Below, in pieces: positions 11,960 through 21,572 of a stretch of 64,000 bases of DNA. A model generated the notes under the pieces. That model was not told the DNA's origin. It was given only the letters and a program-made list of their open reading frames with translations, and made no database searches. Source of the stretch: Gigaspora rosea. Taxonomy: Eukaryota > Glomeromycota > Glomeromycetes > Diversisporales > Gigasporaceae. Location of the stretch: the NCBI GenBank assembly GCA_003550325.1, contig QKWP01000342.1:204244-268243 (forward strand), written 5' to 3'. The translations under genes and the position numbers were made by a program. Position 1 is the stretch's first letter; every line of letters begins with the position of its first letter.

Positions 11960-12134
11960 CAGTCAAACCTCGCAATAGTCATGTGCCAAAATCGGACTTT
12001 CTATGTGCCTATTGCGAGATTGTGACTAATGCGAGCTAAAATTTATATATAGTATATATAATTAAATAGAAAAATTAAGGTGACTATAGTGAGATTGTGA
12101 CTAATGCGAATGTGACTATTGCGGGGTTATACTG
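11960..12134 (+). mobile_element. pogo/Tigger-like MITE, copy 1 (175 bp)
   Basis: The termini are CAGTCAAACCTCGCAATAGT and, reverse-complemented, CAGTATAACCCCGCAATAGT, flanked by the dinucleotide TA on both sides (11958-11959, 12135-12136). The CAGT..ACCTCG terminal pattern and the TA duplication are those of pogo/Tigger (Tc1-mariner group) elements. There is no coding capacity. A second copy of identical length, inverted, lies at 21181-21355. Confidence 0.92.
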
Positions 12135-12329
12135 TAATATGTATTTAATAGAAAAGCTGCAACAGTTTTAAGTCAACTTCATTCTTATTCAATTATAGTG
12201 AATTTGAATAAAACAAATTCAGTCATTATAAAGTTGAGACATATAGAAAATTAATAGAAAAGATAGTTTAAATTTTTTTTGTTATGAAAATTTTATAAAT
12301 GTTTTTTATGCTTACAAATAAACTTAGGA

Positions 12330-12960
12330 ATCACAAGTAGAAGAATCAATAAATTAATATATGATATTCTAACTAATAAGAACAATTCATTAAATTGGAT
12401 CATGATGTTATGAATAATATTAAAACACTCAGTAATGATACTGCTGTAAAGATTGCTCAACTAATAAATAAAATTGAGAAGTTCAAAAAGAAGTAAAAAA
12501 AGATCAAGTAAGAATTTTATTATTTTTAGTCATCAGTTATTGAGTTTTATTTTAAATATCAATATATATTTTTTTTATAAACTAATACTAAATATTCAAA
12601 ATACAGGACCAAATAAATAAGTCTAAAAAAATAATTAATTTAAAAGTAATAAGGAAACAGAAGGATCTATAATTAGTAATCTAAAAATTGTCTTCAGATG
12701 CTTGAGTAAACAAATATAGAAAAAATATTACACAAGTCAAAAAATTGATTCTATTCAAGATTGCAATAACTATTTAAAAATTTTTAATAAAGTAACAATT
12801 TGAATATCTAGATTTTCTGGCAATATATCAGCTAGAAAGCTTCAAAATTTACAACATCTAGACCAGGTTTAGTTTGAGTTATTAGACTCACTTAATAGTA
12901 ATTGGGTATTATGTGATTTAATAGATGTCATTAAAATTACATGAATAGAAAATGTTTGCA
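12330..12960 (+). pseudogene. Unrecognised gene relic, coiled-coil-like
   Basis: Short frames include a lysine-rich heptad-like stretch (EVQKEVKKDQ, then DQINKSKKIINL) that becomes continuous if 12508-12606 is removed as an intron (GTAAGA...ATACAG). Upstream and downstream the frame is broken by several stops. I do not recognise a family. The splice sites are the main reason to list it. Confidence 0.3.
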
Positions 12961-13363
12961 AGTTCAATAAATAGATTTATTAACCATAATATTTAAATTT
13001 TTAATATATTACTAATTTACCTTTTAATTAATAAATATACTTTTTTGAATATAAATATTTTAGTAAATAAATGTTTTTGTAAATTTTGGCAAATAAATAT
13101 TTTTGCATTGCTTTGTTTAATAATTTACTTGAAATTTTATAAAATAAAATTAATATAAATTATTGGCACTAGAATGGTCAGAATATAAAATTGATAGAAA
13201 TAAAAAGAATTAAATAAATATTGTAGTTTAAATTATTTTGGTTTTGGGACCTAAAGAAATTATAATTTTACTTGAAATTGTTTTTTTATTTTACTTAAAA
13301 ACTAAAATTTTTTGATGCATTTTTTTTGAATAAATGAATTTATAAGGAACATAAATATATATA

Positions 13364-13713
13364 CAGTTTTACTAAATCACACCATTGGTGCTCAATACCA
13401 CAATGATTTTTACCAATCAAAATTTTTAAATACAGTGTAACATAAAGATCAGGTGTAATATAAAATTTTTGTTGTTTTATTATCTTTTTAAAAAAACCTT
13501 CTAACTCAAATTTTATCCATGAAACCACCTTTTTTTTAAAAAAAAAGCCCCTTGCAAAATTTTACTATATACTATGCCTCACCTAACCCTAACTATTAAT
13601 TCTAACTTAACATTTATCAACTTTAACATTGTTTATTTTTTTTTGTTTATTTTTTTGATATTGATTTTCACACATACTGGTGTTGAACACCAGTGTGTGA
13701 TTTAGTCCTACTG
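13364..13713. mobile_element. TA-flanked MITE (350 bp) with telomere-like core
   Basis: The left terminus is CAGTTTTACTAAATCACACC and the reverse-complemented right terminus CAGTAGGACTAAATCACACA, with TA on both sides. The interior holds the reversed core CCTCACCTAACCCTAACTAT (about 13575). A minus-strand ORF over 13340-13528 merely crosses the left end. Confidence 0.85.
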
Positions 13714-13986
13714 TATATAAATTTTATTTGCAGTTCTTTATAAACAATTTTAATTTATTTTGGCAACACAAAATAACCATTTTTTACAAATCAATTTTAT
13801 TATTACATTCAGGGATATTACCAAAAATAGAAATCAATTCTAGAACATTTCTAGAATAATCTACTATACTTTGATTGGTCCATGATAATCTTTTTTTGAC
13901 TAAAGTTCAGAAGAGTTCACTATATCTAACTATAACCTAAATGATATATGAAAAGAAAGTTAAGATCATATAGATTAATAATCTGT

Positions 13987-14356
13987 TACTGTATTTACGT
14001 GAAATAACGTGCATTTGCATGTTATTTCAAGGAGATACATGTTATTTTGAGTGTGTGCATGGGTGTTATTATGGGTAAAGGTCTAATTTCTAAAAAATTG
14101 TGCGTTATATATGTGTGATGCATAAAAACCTGTATTTCTTGATTTTATATATAGCCTTTCTGATCTAAGTCAGATTTTTTGACTAAAAAAATTCTTATTT
14201 CTGCTTGTTATTTGAATTCGTTATTTTAGCAGCTTATTAATTTGGCATTTGGAGTGTGCATTATATTGGGGCATTATTTCAAAACCAATATACTATTTTA
14301 AGAAAATGCAATTTTTGTAATAATGCACATGTATATTATTTCGCGTAAATATGGCA
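13987..14356. mobile_element. MITE, TATTTACGYGAAATAA terminal repeats
   Basis: The left arm reads TATTTACGTGAAATAACGTG and the reverse-complemented right arm ATATTTACGCGAAATAATAT. The repeats are about 35 bases and imperfect. The target duplication is not resolved. Confidence 0.65.
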
Positions 14357-15266
14357 TGATCTTTTTATGATCTACTTTTTTAAAAAAGGTAAATAAGACT
14401 TGAAACTATAAAAAAATTTCTTATTAAAATAAGCATACACTTTTTTCTTGAATAAATTCAAGCAAAAATCTACGATCAAACCAAGTATTGCAAACAAAGT
14501 TATTTATACTACCATAAGACTTCTAAGTAAACTTGTTAAAATAATAAAAAAAAGTTAAAATTTCAATTTTCAAGTCATTTGGTAGAGAACTTGTGGAATT
14601 AAAGTTGATTTCTTGCAAAAATGTTTGTTGAGTTTTTTTTATTTTTATCATATCGTTTTTGGTATGTTGACCAAGGAAACAGCCTTTGTGCCTCTAAATA
14701 AACTTGTAGAAGGAACCGAGAAGAGTTAGAATCTCAATTTTTAGATTATTTGGTTAAGAACTTGCAGAATTATGACTAGGAATTCATCGGTTCTAAAAAA
14801 GACCAGTCCAGGACCAGTCCCAAACTGGGACCGATAAGGACTGTGAGACCAGTGTTAATTTTTCAATTAAAATTTACTGTGCGGATACTGCACAATTCAT
14901 AAACTTTTCAGTATGGCAAATACTAAGAAAATGCTTGCAACTGTGTGCACTACTTATAAAATGACAATTATTTTTGTACGGCATTCGCACATCTACTAAA
15001 AAAAGATGTGTGCAAATTTTGTTTCTATGCGCTGCGCACAGTGTGCACTGTGAAAAATAATCACTGCGTAGGACCATTAAAGGACCTGTCCTGGGACCGG
15101 TCCTTGTAAACATAACTAAATACCCAATCAAATTTCTTGATTCGATGTAACATAGATCATATGATATTTTTGATTACATCTAATAGTAAATAATTACATC
15201 ATTTTTGGCCAATAAAATCTTATCTGTTATGTATTAAGATTGATGTAATCATTAAAGGACCGTTAT

Positions 15267-15981
15267 ACGGGTGTGGCGCCTTAGAGAAGTGGTCAAGGTA
15301 TCACCCCCAAGCGGCAGGTTGACAGTTCAAATCCCATTGGCGACGTTTTGGAGTTAAATTTGCATTCGATGATTGTGGCTTATGAGTGTTTGGGCGCTAA
15401 ACCTGTAACCTTGGTTCCACCATCTTGAATGGGAGCCTACGGGCACAATGATATATGTGTTACATCGCAAATCTAGGGAACCGGAAAAAACCCACAAGAA
15501 CCCATTTGACAAGACCCGAGTTAGGAGGTAGTGAAAATCGGTCCGTATGGTATGCCCAGAGAAGGCGGATACTTCGATCGGAACGAACCTAATAAAGGGC
15601 AGGTAGCCTCGGTTACCAATCTGGGCAATGGTACATGTATGGAACATGGAATTTGTTCCGGTAGGCTCTTGTGCGAGGATAAAGTAGCCCTTAGGTCATC
15701 GATATCTAAAAAGGGTTGTGGCCTACAATATCTGCATTAAATATAGTGCGTCAGTAGTAATAGGAGGACCATGAACCAGAGGGTTTAAATAGCAATTCCC
15801 GTAGTTGGGTTGTAGGTATGGCAGCTAGTGTAGAACCTGCGGGCGGACTACTTAAATTAGGCACCAAAAGTGCATGTGTGGCTAGTTGTATCCTCATTCA
15901 TGTAACAAATATTACGTCACTATAACTCATAATAAAATCCCAGCCATAGCACACAGCCTCTAAACTTAAAAAAAAAAAAAA
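15267..15981 (+). mobile_element. Retroposon A: tRNA-headed SINE-like element with poly(A)
   Basis: The unit begins with a tRNA-like head and ends in 14 A residues (15968-15981), between perfect 14-bp target duplications. At 715 bp it is long for a SINE. Its body is clearly GC-richer than the surrounding DNA. Small open frames in it (15531-15740 plus, 15354-15647 minus) have no family signature. The 3' half is shared with retroposon D at 6839-7175. Mobilisation by a LINE machinery in trans is the usual route for such elements; the LINE at 1-6.3 kb is a candidate relative but no shared tail was seen. Confidence 0.88.
15275..15342 (+). promoter_or_regulatory. tRNA-like internal pol III promoter (A and B boxes)
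   Basis: A Leu/Ser-tRNA-like segment has an A-box-like TTAGAGAAGTGG (15281-15292, followed by TCAAGG) and a B box GTTCAAATCCC (15325-15335). The flanking GGCGCC / TTGGCG could pair as a partial acceptor stem. It is not a functional tRNA: the anticodon arm is not clean. Confidence 0.75.
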
Positions 15982-16250
15982 TAAAGGACCGTTATGGGCT
16001 GAAGGACCAGACCAGACCAGGACCGTAAACACTATAATGGTTCTCTTAGGGACCAGACTGTACTGGACTGATGTATTTTTAGTTATGACTAATTTCGTTG
16101 CAAAAATATTCATTAAAATTTTTGGACCAAATGTAAGTATATTTATTGGATATGTTGGCTAAAAGAAACCTCTATTATATGTCTAAGTAAACTTGTAAAA
16201 AAATATTACAAAGGGCTAAAAACTCAATTTTCAGGTAATTTGGTCAAGAT

Positions 16251-16439
16251 TAGAGTTAATAACTCTTTCCAGATATATTTTTTATATCTGGATTAATCCA
16301 GTTTTATCATAGTATATATCCAGATATAAATTTAAATCCGGATTTATTTATATCCAGATATAAAAACACTATGTCACATTATATCATATGACATAGTATA
16401 TATCCGGATATATAAATCCGGATAGAGGTGTTAACTCTA
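16251..16439. mobile_element. hAT-like MITE (189 bp), 8-bp TSD
   Basis: Terminal repeats TAGAGTTAATAACTCTTTCC and, reverse-complemented, TAGAGTTAACACCTCTATCC are bounded by GTCAAGAT on both sides (16243-16250, 16440-16447). The interior consists of repeated ATATCCGGATAT/ATATCCAGATAT palindromes. It sits in a satellite unit whose intact neighbours show the uninterrupted GGTCAAGA text. Confidence 0.92.
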
Positions 16440-17026
16440 GTCAAGATTTTATAGTGTTATGACCATTTTTCTTTGCAAAAATGTTAGTTAAAATTTTTTG
16501 TCTAAACATAAGTATATTTGTCATGTCATTTTGGATATGTTGGCCAAAGGAAACTGTGTTTGTATGTTTAAGTAAACTTGTAACAGGAATCAAGAAAAGT
16601 GGATTCTTAATTTTCAGTTTATTTGGTCAAGAACTCATGTGGTTATGGTCAATTTCGTTGCAAAAACAGTTGTCAAAATTTGTCTAAATAAAGTATATTT
16701 GTTATTATTTTGGATATATTAGCAAAGAAAACAGCCTTTGTACTTCTAAGTGAACTTATAAAGGGGATTGAGAAGGGTTAGAATCTTAATTTTTAGAATA
16801 TTTGGTCAAGAACTTGTGGAGTTATGTTGCTTTCATTGTGAAAACGTTCATCAATTATATTCGCTAATATATTGTTTTAGCTTTTTTACTTCTAAGTAAA
16901 CTTGTATATAGAATTATAAAGAATTAAAATCTTGTTTAAGACTTGTATATTTTGGCACACCTGCATTGTAGCACCCCTTGTAATACATGTATTATTTGTA
17001 TAACTGTATTATACAGCATATATAAT

Positions 17027-17400
17027 TTTAAAGGTAGAGTGTAATGTAGATCATTTTTAATAGTAATCACGTTGCAAATTATGCAAATCATAACAAATCA
17101 TATGATGATCATATGATTTACATAGATTCTAACCAATCAGAGTTGATAATTTATGTAGATCTCCTCGTAAAAATTAACAACTCCTCGCAAAATTTTATAG
17201 TATTGAAAAATTGAAAAATATATTGAAATATTCTTGTTTATATTTACATAAGATTAAAAATCAATTTTTAAATTGTTTTCGACTAATTTATTTTAATTTT
17301 TAAAATTATTCTAACTTTGTTTATATAAACCGCTAATTTTTGTATGTACAACAAATAATTCGGCATTTATATTTATATTGTATTACACTATACCTTTAAA
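17027..17400. mobile_element. MITE, CTTTAAAGGTAKAGTGTAAT ends
   Basis: The left end TTTAAAGGTAGAGTGTAATG pairs with the right end (reverse-complemented TTTAAAGGTATAGTGTAATA). An inner AAATCATATGATGATCATATGATTT-like palindrome lies near 17095-17120. It is related to the inner element at 36308-36673, which shares GTAGATCATTTTT and ATCATATGAT. Confidence 0.75.
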
Positions 17401-17429
17401 GTCTGATCTAGGATATAAACAAAAACATT

Positions 17430-18550
17430 TAGGAAATTTCTGAACCTTACTTTTATATCATTAATCACAGGTTTTTAGATAGCAAGATTTTTTTACTATA
17501 CAAGGTTTTTCGTGAAATCTTTATTCAGTCTTTTTTTATACTACAAGGTCTTTTTTTTATATTCTCAGGATATTTTTTATATTGTCATATTAACTTTGTA
17601 TCACTAGATCTATTTTGTATTCCAAGATTTCCAAGTCTTTTTTTTTACTTAAGTTTCTTTTTTTATCCAGGTTACTCTTTGCATTTTTAAGTTTCTTTTT
17701 ACATTACTAGGTTTTTACTTTGCTCTTTCTGGTCTCTTTTTTTTATATTGCTAGATCATTTTTTTATATCATCAGGTTATTTGTTTTGCTAGGTTTGTTT
17801 TGAATTACTTTTGTATAACATACTTTTTTCATCTTGCTAGGTTTGTTTTACTACTATAGTATTATTATATTACTAAACTATTTTATATTACCAGGCTTTT
17901 CTATTTTATATCTTCTGGTCTTTTTATAGTGCCAGGTTTTTGTTTGCACCACCAGGTCCTTTTTTTGCTTTATTGGGTTCTTTTTGTATCACATGATATT
18001 TTTGGGCTTTTTTTATATTTTTAAGTTTTTTTTGTTTCCAGTTATTTTCAATTTTCTTTTACTACTAGGTTTTTATGCCTCTGCTCTGGTCTTTTCTTAT
18101 ATTATTGAGTCTTTTGTTATATATTGAGTATTGCTAGATTTTTTGTATCATTAGGTCTTTTTTTGGGCTATTAAATTTTTTGTACTATTAGTCTTTTTTG
18201 GATTATCAGGTTTTTTTTGGGTCATCAGATCTTTTTTGTATTGGCAGGTTTTTTTTATTCTTTTACTATATACTGCCAGTTTATATTATGCTTTTAGGCA
18301 TTTTTTATATCTCCATGCCTTTGTGTTAAATTATTTTTTATACTACCAGATTTTTTATATTGCCAGATCATTTTTTGTATTGCTAGATTTTTTATACTAC
18401 CAAGGTCTTTTTTGTATAGCTGGCTTTTTTGTATTACTAAATTATTTTGTATTTTAGATTTTTTTACATTTTTATAATTTTTTTTCTTTGGGTAGTATTT
18501 GCTTTTGCTAGTCATTGAACATTAATAGACTTTTTTTCTTACTAAAATAT
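17430..18550 (+). repeat. T-rich degenerate repeat, strong strand asymmetry
   Basis: About 1.1 kb consists of loosely repeated TTTTTTATATTRCTAGGT-like units of roughly 20 bases; the plus strand is pyrimidine-rich and purines occur mainly in the AGG/CAGG spacers. Lysine-rich and phenylalanine-rich frames on the two strands (18236-18457, 18294-18515) are by-products of the composition. Confidence 0.6.
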
Positions 18551-18567
18551 AATTTTAGGCTCTTAAC

Positions 18568-20240
18568 ATGGCAAGAATAATTGAGAAAGTTGATGCTAAT
18601 TATACTGAATATACTAATATTAGTAAAGATAATAGTATAACTAGAGTGATTAAGAAAGTTGGTGCTAAATACAGTCACCTCTCTCTAATCTGAACCTTTC
18701 TAAACTAAACACTATCAAATTCTCTCTAAATGAACAAAATCTTCTAGAACATTTGTAAATTTTATTATAAAGTTTGAATAAGCTATATATAACTTTTTGA
18801 AAACTGAACATTTTCAAATTTTTATATAGTAAAAAAAAGCAGTTCCAGCAGTTCAGATTAGAGAGTGTTGACTATATATAGAATATGCTAATATTAGTGA
18901 AGTTGAAAATACTAGTTTGTTAGCATTCTTTGAAGAGATTACAAGTTTTGATTTGTTTAGCAACAAGGTTTTTTTTGATGTGAAAAGCATGTGATCTATT
19001 TTGTTAGTAAGTGGGCTAAAAAGCAAAGCTTTCATACAAAAAAAAATCATATAAAATGAGTAAATAAAATAATAAAAAAGTGTATATATTTATATAATCA
19101 TACCTGTTTATGAGTCAAAGTTAAATAAAAATTTAACTACAAAAAGAATTAATTATCAATTCTATATTAAAGCCTCATGCTCCAAGTCTAATAATCCTGA
19201 ATTTAATATATTAATGAGCATAATCATGTTTTAAATTTTAAAGAACTGATTTGAAGAAAATAAAAAGTTATACCTAAAATAATTGATAATATTAAATTTT
19301 TAGCTTCTTATTGTAAATTCAAGGCAATAGTGCAGCAAAGGTTTTTAGAAGAGAAGTATCCTGCACAGTTAATATACTCTAAAGATTTGTATGCAGCTAT
19401 TAAAAAGTTCAGCCAACTATAGTATTGATGTCTAATTGGCTAAATAGCCAACAAAAATATAACCCTTAGTAGATAGTTGTTAGAGGGTAGGACAAAGACA
19501 ATACTCTCACAAAATTACTATGCATAACTCCCAAACAAGTTGAAAATTGAATACAATTTTCAGACTGTATATTAAACAATATTACTGATAAAACAAACTG
19601 TTATAAGATAGTATTATTAATATTTGTGGAATTTAATTGAAATTAGTATAATATTCTTTTTATGCAAACTTTACTACCAGATGAAAGCACAAAATATCAT
19701 GTATAGATATTCAAACAGATATTGAAAGCAACTAACAAGCAACTAACAGTTATAATAACCAACATGAAACCCACTATAGATTCCATAGTTTGACATGCAT
19801 TTCTTCAAAGTTATCAGATTTATTGTACTTTTCATCTAAAACAAAATATTTATAAGCAACTAAAAAATTCTCTGGGCAGTGATTATGGAAAGTTCATAGA
19901 AGCATTTTATATTTGCAAAAATAGCTTTGCAAAAGAATCTTTTAAATAAAGATTAGAAGGTTGTATTAAACTTTTCCTGTAGCTAAAAGTATATATTACA
20001 GCAAAGATTTACTAGGCCTATAGTTTTATATACAGTTTAAGTTTACTGGTAGCATGATAGCAAGTCCCTGAATAGAATCTGTTAATAGGTGTTTAAAGTG
20101 ATTATTATATAGCTTAAATGTTTCTTTATATAAATTAATAGATGAAATTCATCGACTTCTGAACATAAAAGACAAAAAAAAAGAATATTATTTTTGGAAA
20201 CTAGTTATCCCTTACATTAGAAGTTAAGAAAACTAAATTT
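18568..20240 (+). pseudogene. MULE/FAR1-type transposase pseudogene
   Basis: The ATG at 18568 starts an acidic N-terminus that is interrupted by a MITE and continues SLLAFFEEITSFDLFSNKVF, the start of a FAR1-like zinc-binding region. The central part (about 19300-20220) reads, across frames, YCKFKAIVQQRFLEEKYPAQ, then ITPKQVEN.IQFSD, LLPDESTKYHV.IFKQILKA, the MULE core region with ITNMKPTIDSIV, AFLQSYQIYCTFHLKQNIYK, NSLGSDYGKFIEAFYICKNS, and a C-terminal YYFWKLVIPYIRS-like remnant. A MULE transposase moves Mutator-type DNA elements. Numerous stops (TGA, TAG and TAA) and frameshifts make it dead. No terminal repeats of a parent element were located. Confidence 0.72.
18672..18874. mobile_element. 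TA-flanked MITE inside MULE pseudogene (203 bp)
   Basis: The left end CAGTCACCTCTCTAATCTGA matches the reverse-complemented right end TAGTCAACACTCTCTAATCT. TA dinucleotides flank it. It interrupts the acidic N-terminal region of the transposase relic. Confidence 0.8.
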
Positions 20241-20329
20241 TTTATTTAAAATATATTTGATAAGTAATTGTTATAAATATGTTGTGAGTTGAATTAGTAT
20301 ATATATAACTATAATATTCACTATTAATA

Positions 20330-20863
20330 TTGATATTCATTGTGAATTTTATTATTTTTTTAAATTCTTTTAAAATGCCTTCTCATACTGCTTTAATTGT
20401 TATTATCATAACAAAAAAAAATACTAATTTATTAGCACATAGTTTTGCTAAATACCAATTAGCTGAGAATGATTTTAAGATCATACATTGGAAATATTTT
20501 TATCTTTTTAATAAACCTCAAGTCGAATTTTCAATTAGAAATATCATAATGCTTGCTGACAAATTTGTGATCGAATATTTAGAGCAGTATGTTACTATAT
20601 CTTATGCTAAAGTTATTGCAGCTAGAGACCCTAACCACGAGTTTAAAGCTAATGAAATACTGATTAGTATTCCATATTGTATGTTTCATATTATTATTAG
20701 CTATGAACTAAAAGAATATAGAGAATTCATGTATTTTGAGACTAGGTGCTACCATTATAATTCACACACTAATTCCAAAAATGTTTATATAAAATTGAGA
20801 ATATTCTATCCTACAAATGCACTATGGTTTTCTACTTATGTGCTAATTCTAGTATTAGAATAG
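20330..20863 (+). CDS. Unrecognised 177-residue protein
   Basis: This is one of the longest uninterrupted frames in the window and has protein-like composition. I do not recognise the family. The first 15 residues are hydrophobic and could be read-through from an upstream Met; the second Met (20375, MPSHTALIVIIITKKN) is a sensible alternative start, giving 162 residues. Recognisable features are WKYFYLFNKPQVEF, a helix LADKFVIEYLEQYVTISYAK, then AARDPNHEFKANEILISIPY, and two Cys in the C-terminal half. It sits between a transposase relic and a MITE-split frame, so it may belong to a decayed transposon with accessory ORFs. TATATATA-like sequence lies about 30 bases upstream. Confidence 0.5.
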   Translation: MIFIVNFIIFLNSFKMPSHTALIVIIITKKNTNLLAHSFAKYQLAENDFKIIHWKYFYLFNKPQVEFSIRNIIMLADKFVIEYLEQYVTISYAKVIAARDPNHEFKANEILISIPYCMFHIIISYELKEYREFMYFETRCYHYNSHTNSKNVYIKLRIFYPTNALWFSTYVLILVLE

Positions 20864-20933
20864 GTAGACTATTTATAGTTTCTGAATTTGTTAGCTATAG
20901 TATATAACTTCGGATTTTGTTATATTTGAAGTT

Positions 20934-21572
20934 ATGGATATAGACTTTATGATATCTAATGTTAATGTAGTCCAGGATGCACAACTGAGTATAAATTTGA
21001 ACGTTTCTAAACGTCGTTCAGATATTGATATGATTGCAGAAGATACTGATTCCAATATTCCACAGGCAGTTAAAAGGCCCCGTAGATTAATACCAAAACT
21101 GCTAAAACAAAGTTCTGGCTTGTCTACTATTATTAATAAAGCTGCAGTACTATCTCAAGATCTAGCACTTTCTACTAATACAGTATAACCTCGCAATAGT
21201 CACATTTGCATTAGTCACAATCTCACTATAGTCACCTTAATTTTTCTATTTAATTATATATACTATATATAAATTTTAGCTCGCATTAGTCACAATCTCG
21301 CAATAGGCACATAGAAAGTCCGATTTTGGCACGTGACTATTGTGAGGTTTGACTGTATTAGTACTGATATGGTTCAAATCCAAAAAAATAAAAATAAATT
21401 ATCAGATTTGGCTTTAAATATTCTTGAACCATCAACTGTGAATAGTGCTCAAGATCATTGAGTCTGAGTTGAAAATGGCCCAGAAGATGATAATAAGTTT
21501 GTAATTCTAAAAGAAACTGTCATAGAAAAAGTTCCAAAAAAAATAGAGGTAGAAAAGCTTCAAAAAAAATAG
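20934..21572 (+). pseudogene. Unrecognised acidic ORF split by a MITE
   Basis: The first part (20934-21188) is open. If the MITE at 21181-21355 and one TA duplicate are removed, the frame continues without shift (..ALSTN then ISTDMVQIQKNK..) to 21461. There two TGA codons (21459-21461 and 21465-21467), separated by one Val codon, are followed by the same frame to a TAG at 21570. Both TGA codons lie where Trp would give a smooth reading (DH.V.VENGPED). The protein is Ser/Asp/Lys-rich with a basic KRPRRLIPKLLK patch that could be a nuclear localisation signal. It lies 70 bases after the preceding ORF on the same strand. Function unknown. Confidence 0.5.
21181..21355 (-). mobile_element. pogo/Tigger-like MITE, copy 2 (175 bp)
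   Basis: This is the reverse-orientation copy of 11960-12134, again exactly 175 bp, flanked by TA (21179-21180, 21356-21357). By eye the two copies differ at about four positions. It disrupts the acidic ORF. Confidence 0.93.

Larger units (their letters stand above)
15253..15995 (+). repeat. 14-bp target-site duplication of retroposon A
   Basis: TAAAGGACCGTTAT occurs at 15253-15266 and again at 15982-15995, directly bounding the tRNA-headed unit and its A tail. Confidence 0.95.
14779..16083. mobile_element. hAT-like insertion carrying a nested retroposon
   Basis: The segment interrupts a satellite unit and is flanked by TATGACTA on both sides (14771-14778 and 16084-16091), an 8-bp duplication. 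Both ends are rich in GGACCAGTCC-type motifs (left AAGACCAGTCCAGGACC; right, reverse-complemented, ACATCAGTCCAGTACAG). Subtracting the retroposon at 15267-15981 and one of its duplications leaves about 576 bp, close to the hAT-like element at 61036-61597. The terminal repeats are weak. Confidence 0.55.
14480..16950 (+). repeat. Tandem satellite, ~190-bp unit, interrupted
   Basis: Diverged head-to-tail units share CTTCTAAGTAAACTTGT, AATCTCAATTTTTAGATTAT, TTTGGTCAAGAACTTGTGGA and TTATGACTAATTTCGTTGCA. I can follow units at about 14500-14700, 14700-14778 plus 16084-16250, 16440-16640, 16640-16830 and 16830-16950. The array has been split by a 1.3-kb insertion (14779-16083) and by a 189-bp MITE (16251-16439). 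Confidence 0.75.

Noticed and set aside
15275..15342. Functional tRNA gene
   Set aside because: A and B boxes are present but the cloverleaf is not clean and the segment is the head of a poly(A)-tailed retroposon with target duplications. The same holds for 34853-34919 and 57336-57393.
18236..18515. ORFs on both strands in the T-rich tract
   Set aside because: Phe/Tyr- or Lys/Asn-rich readings arise from the base composition of the repeat.
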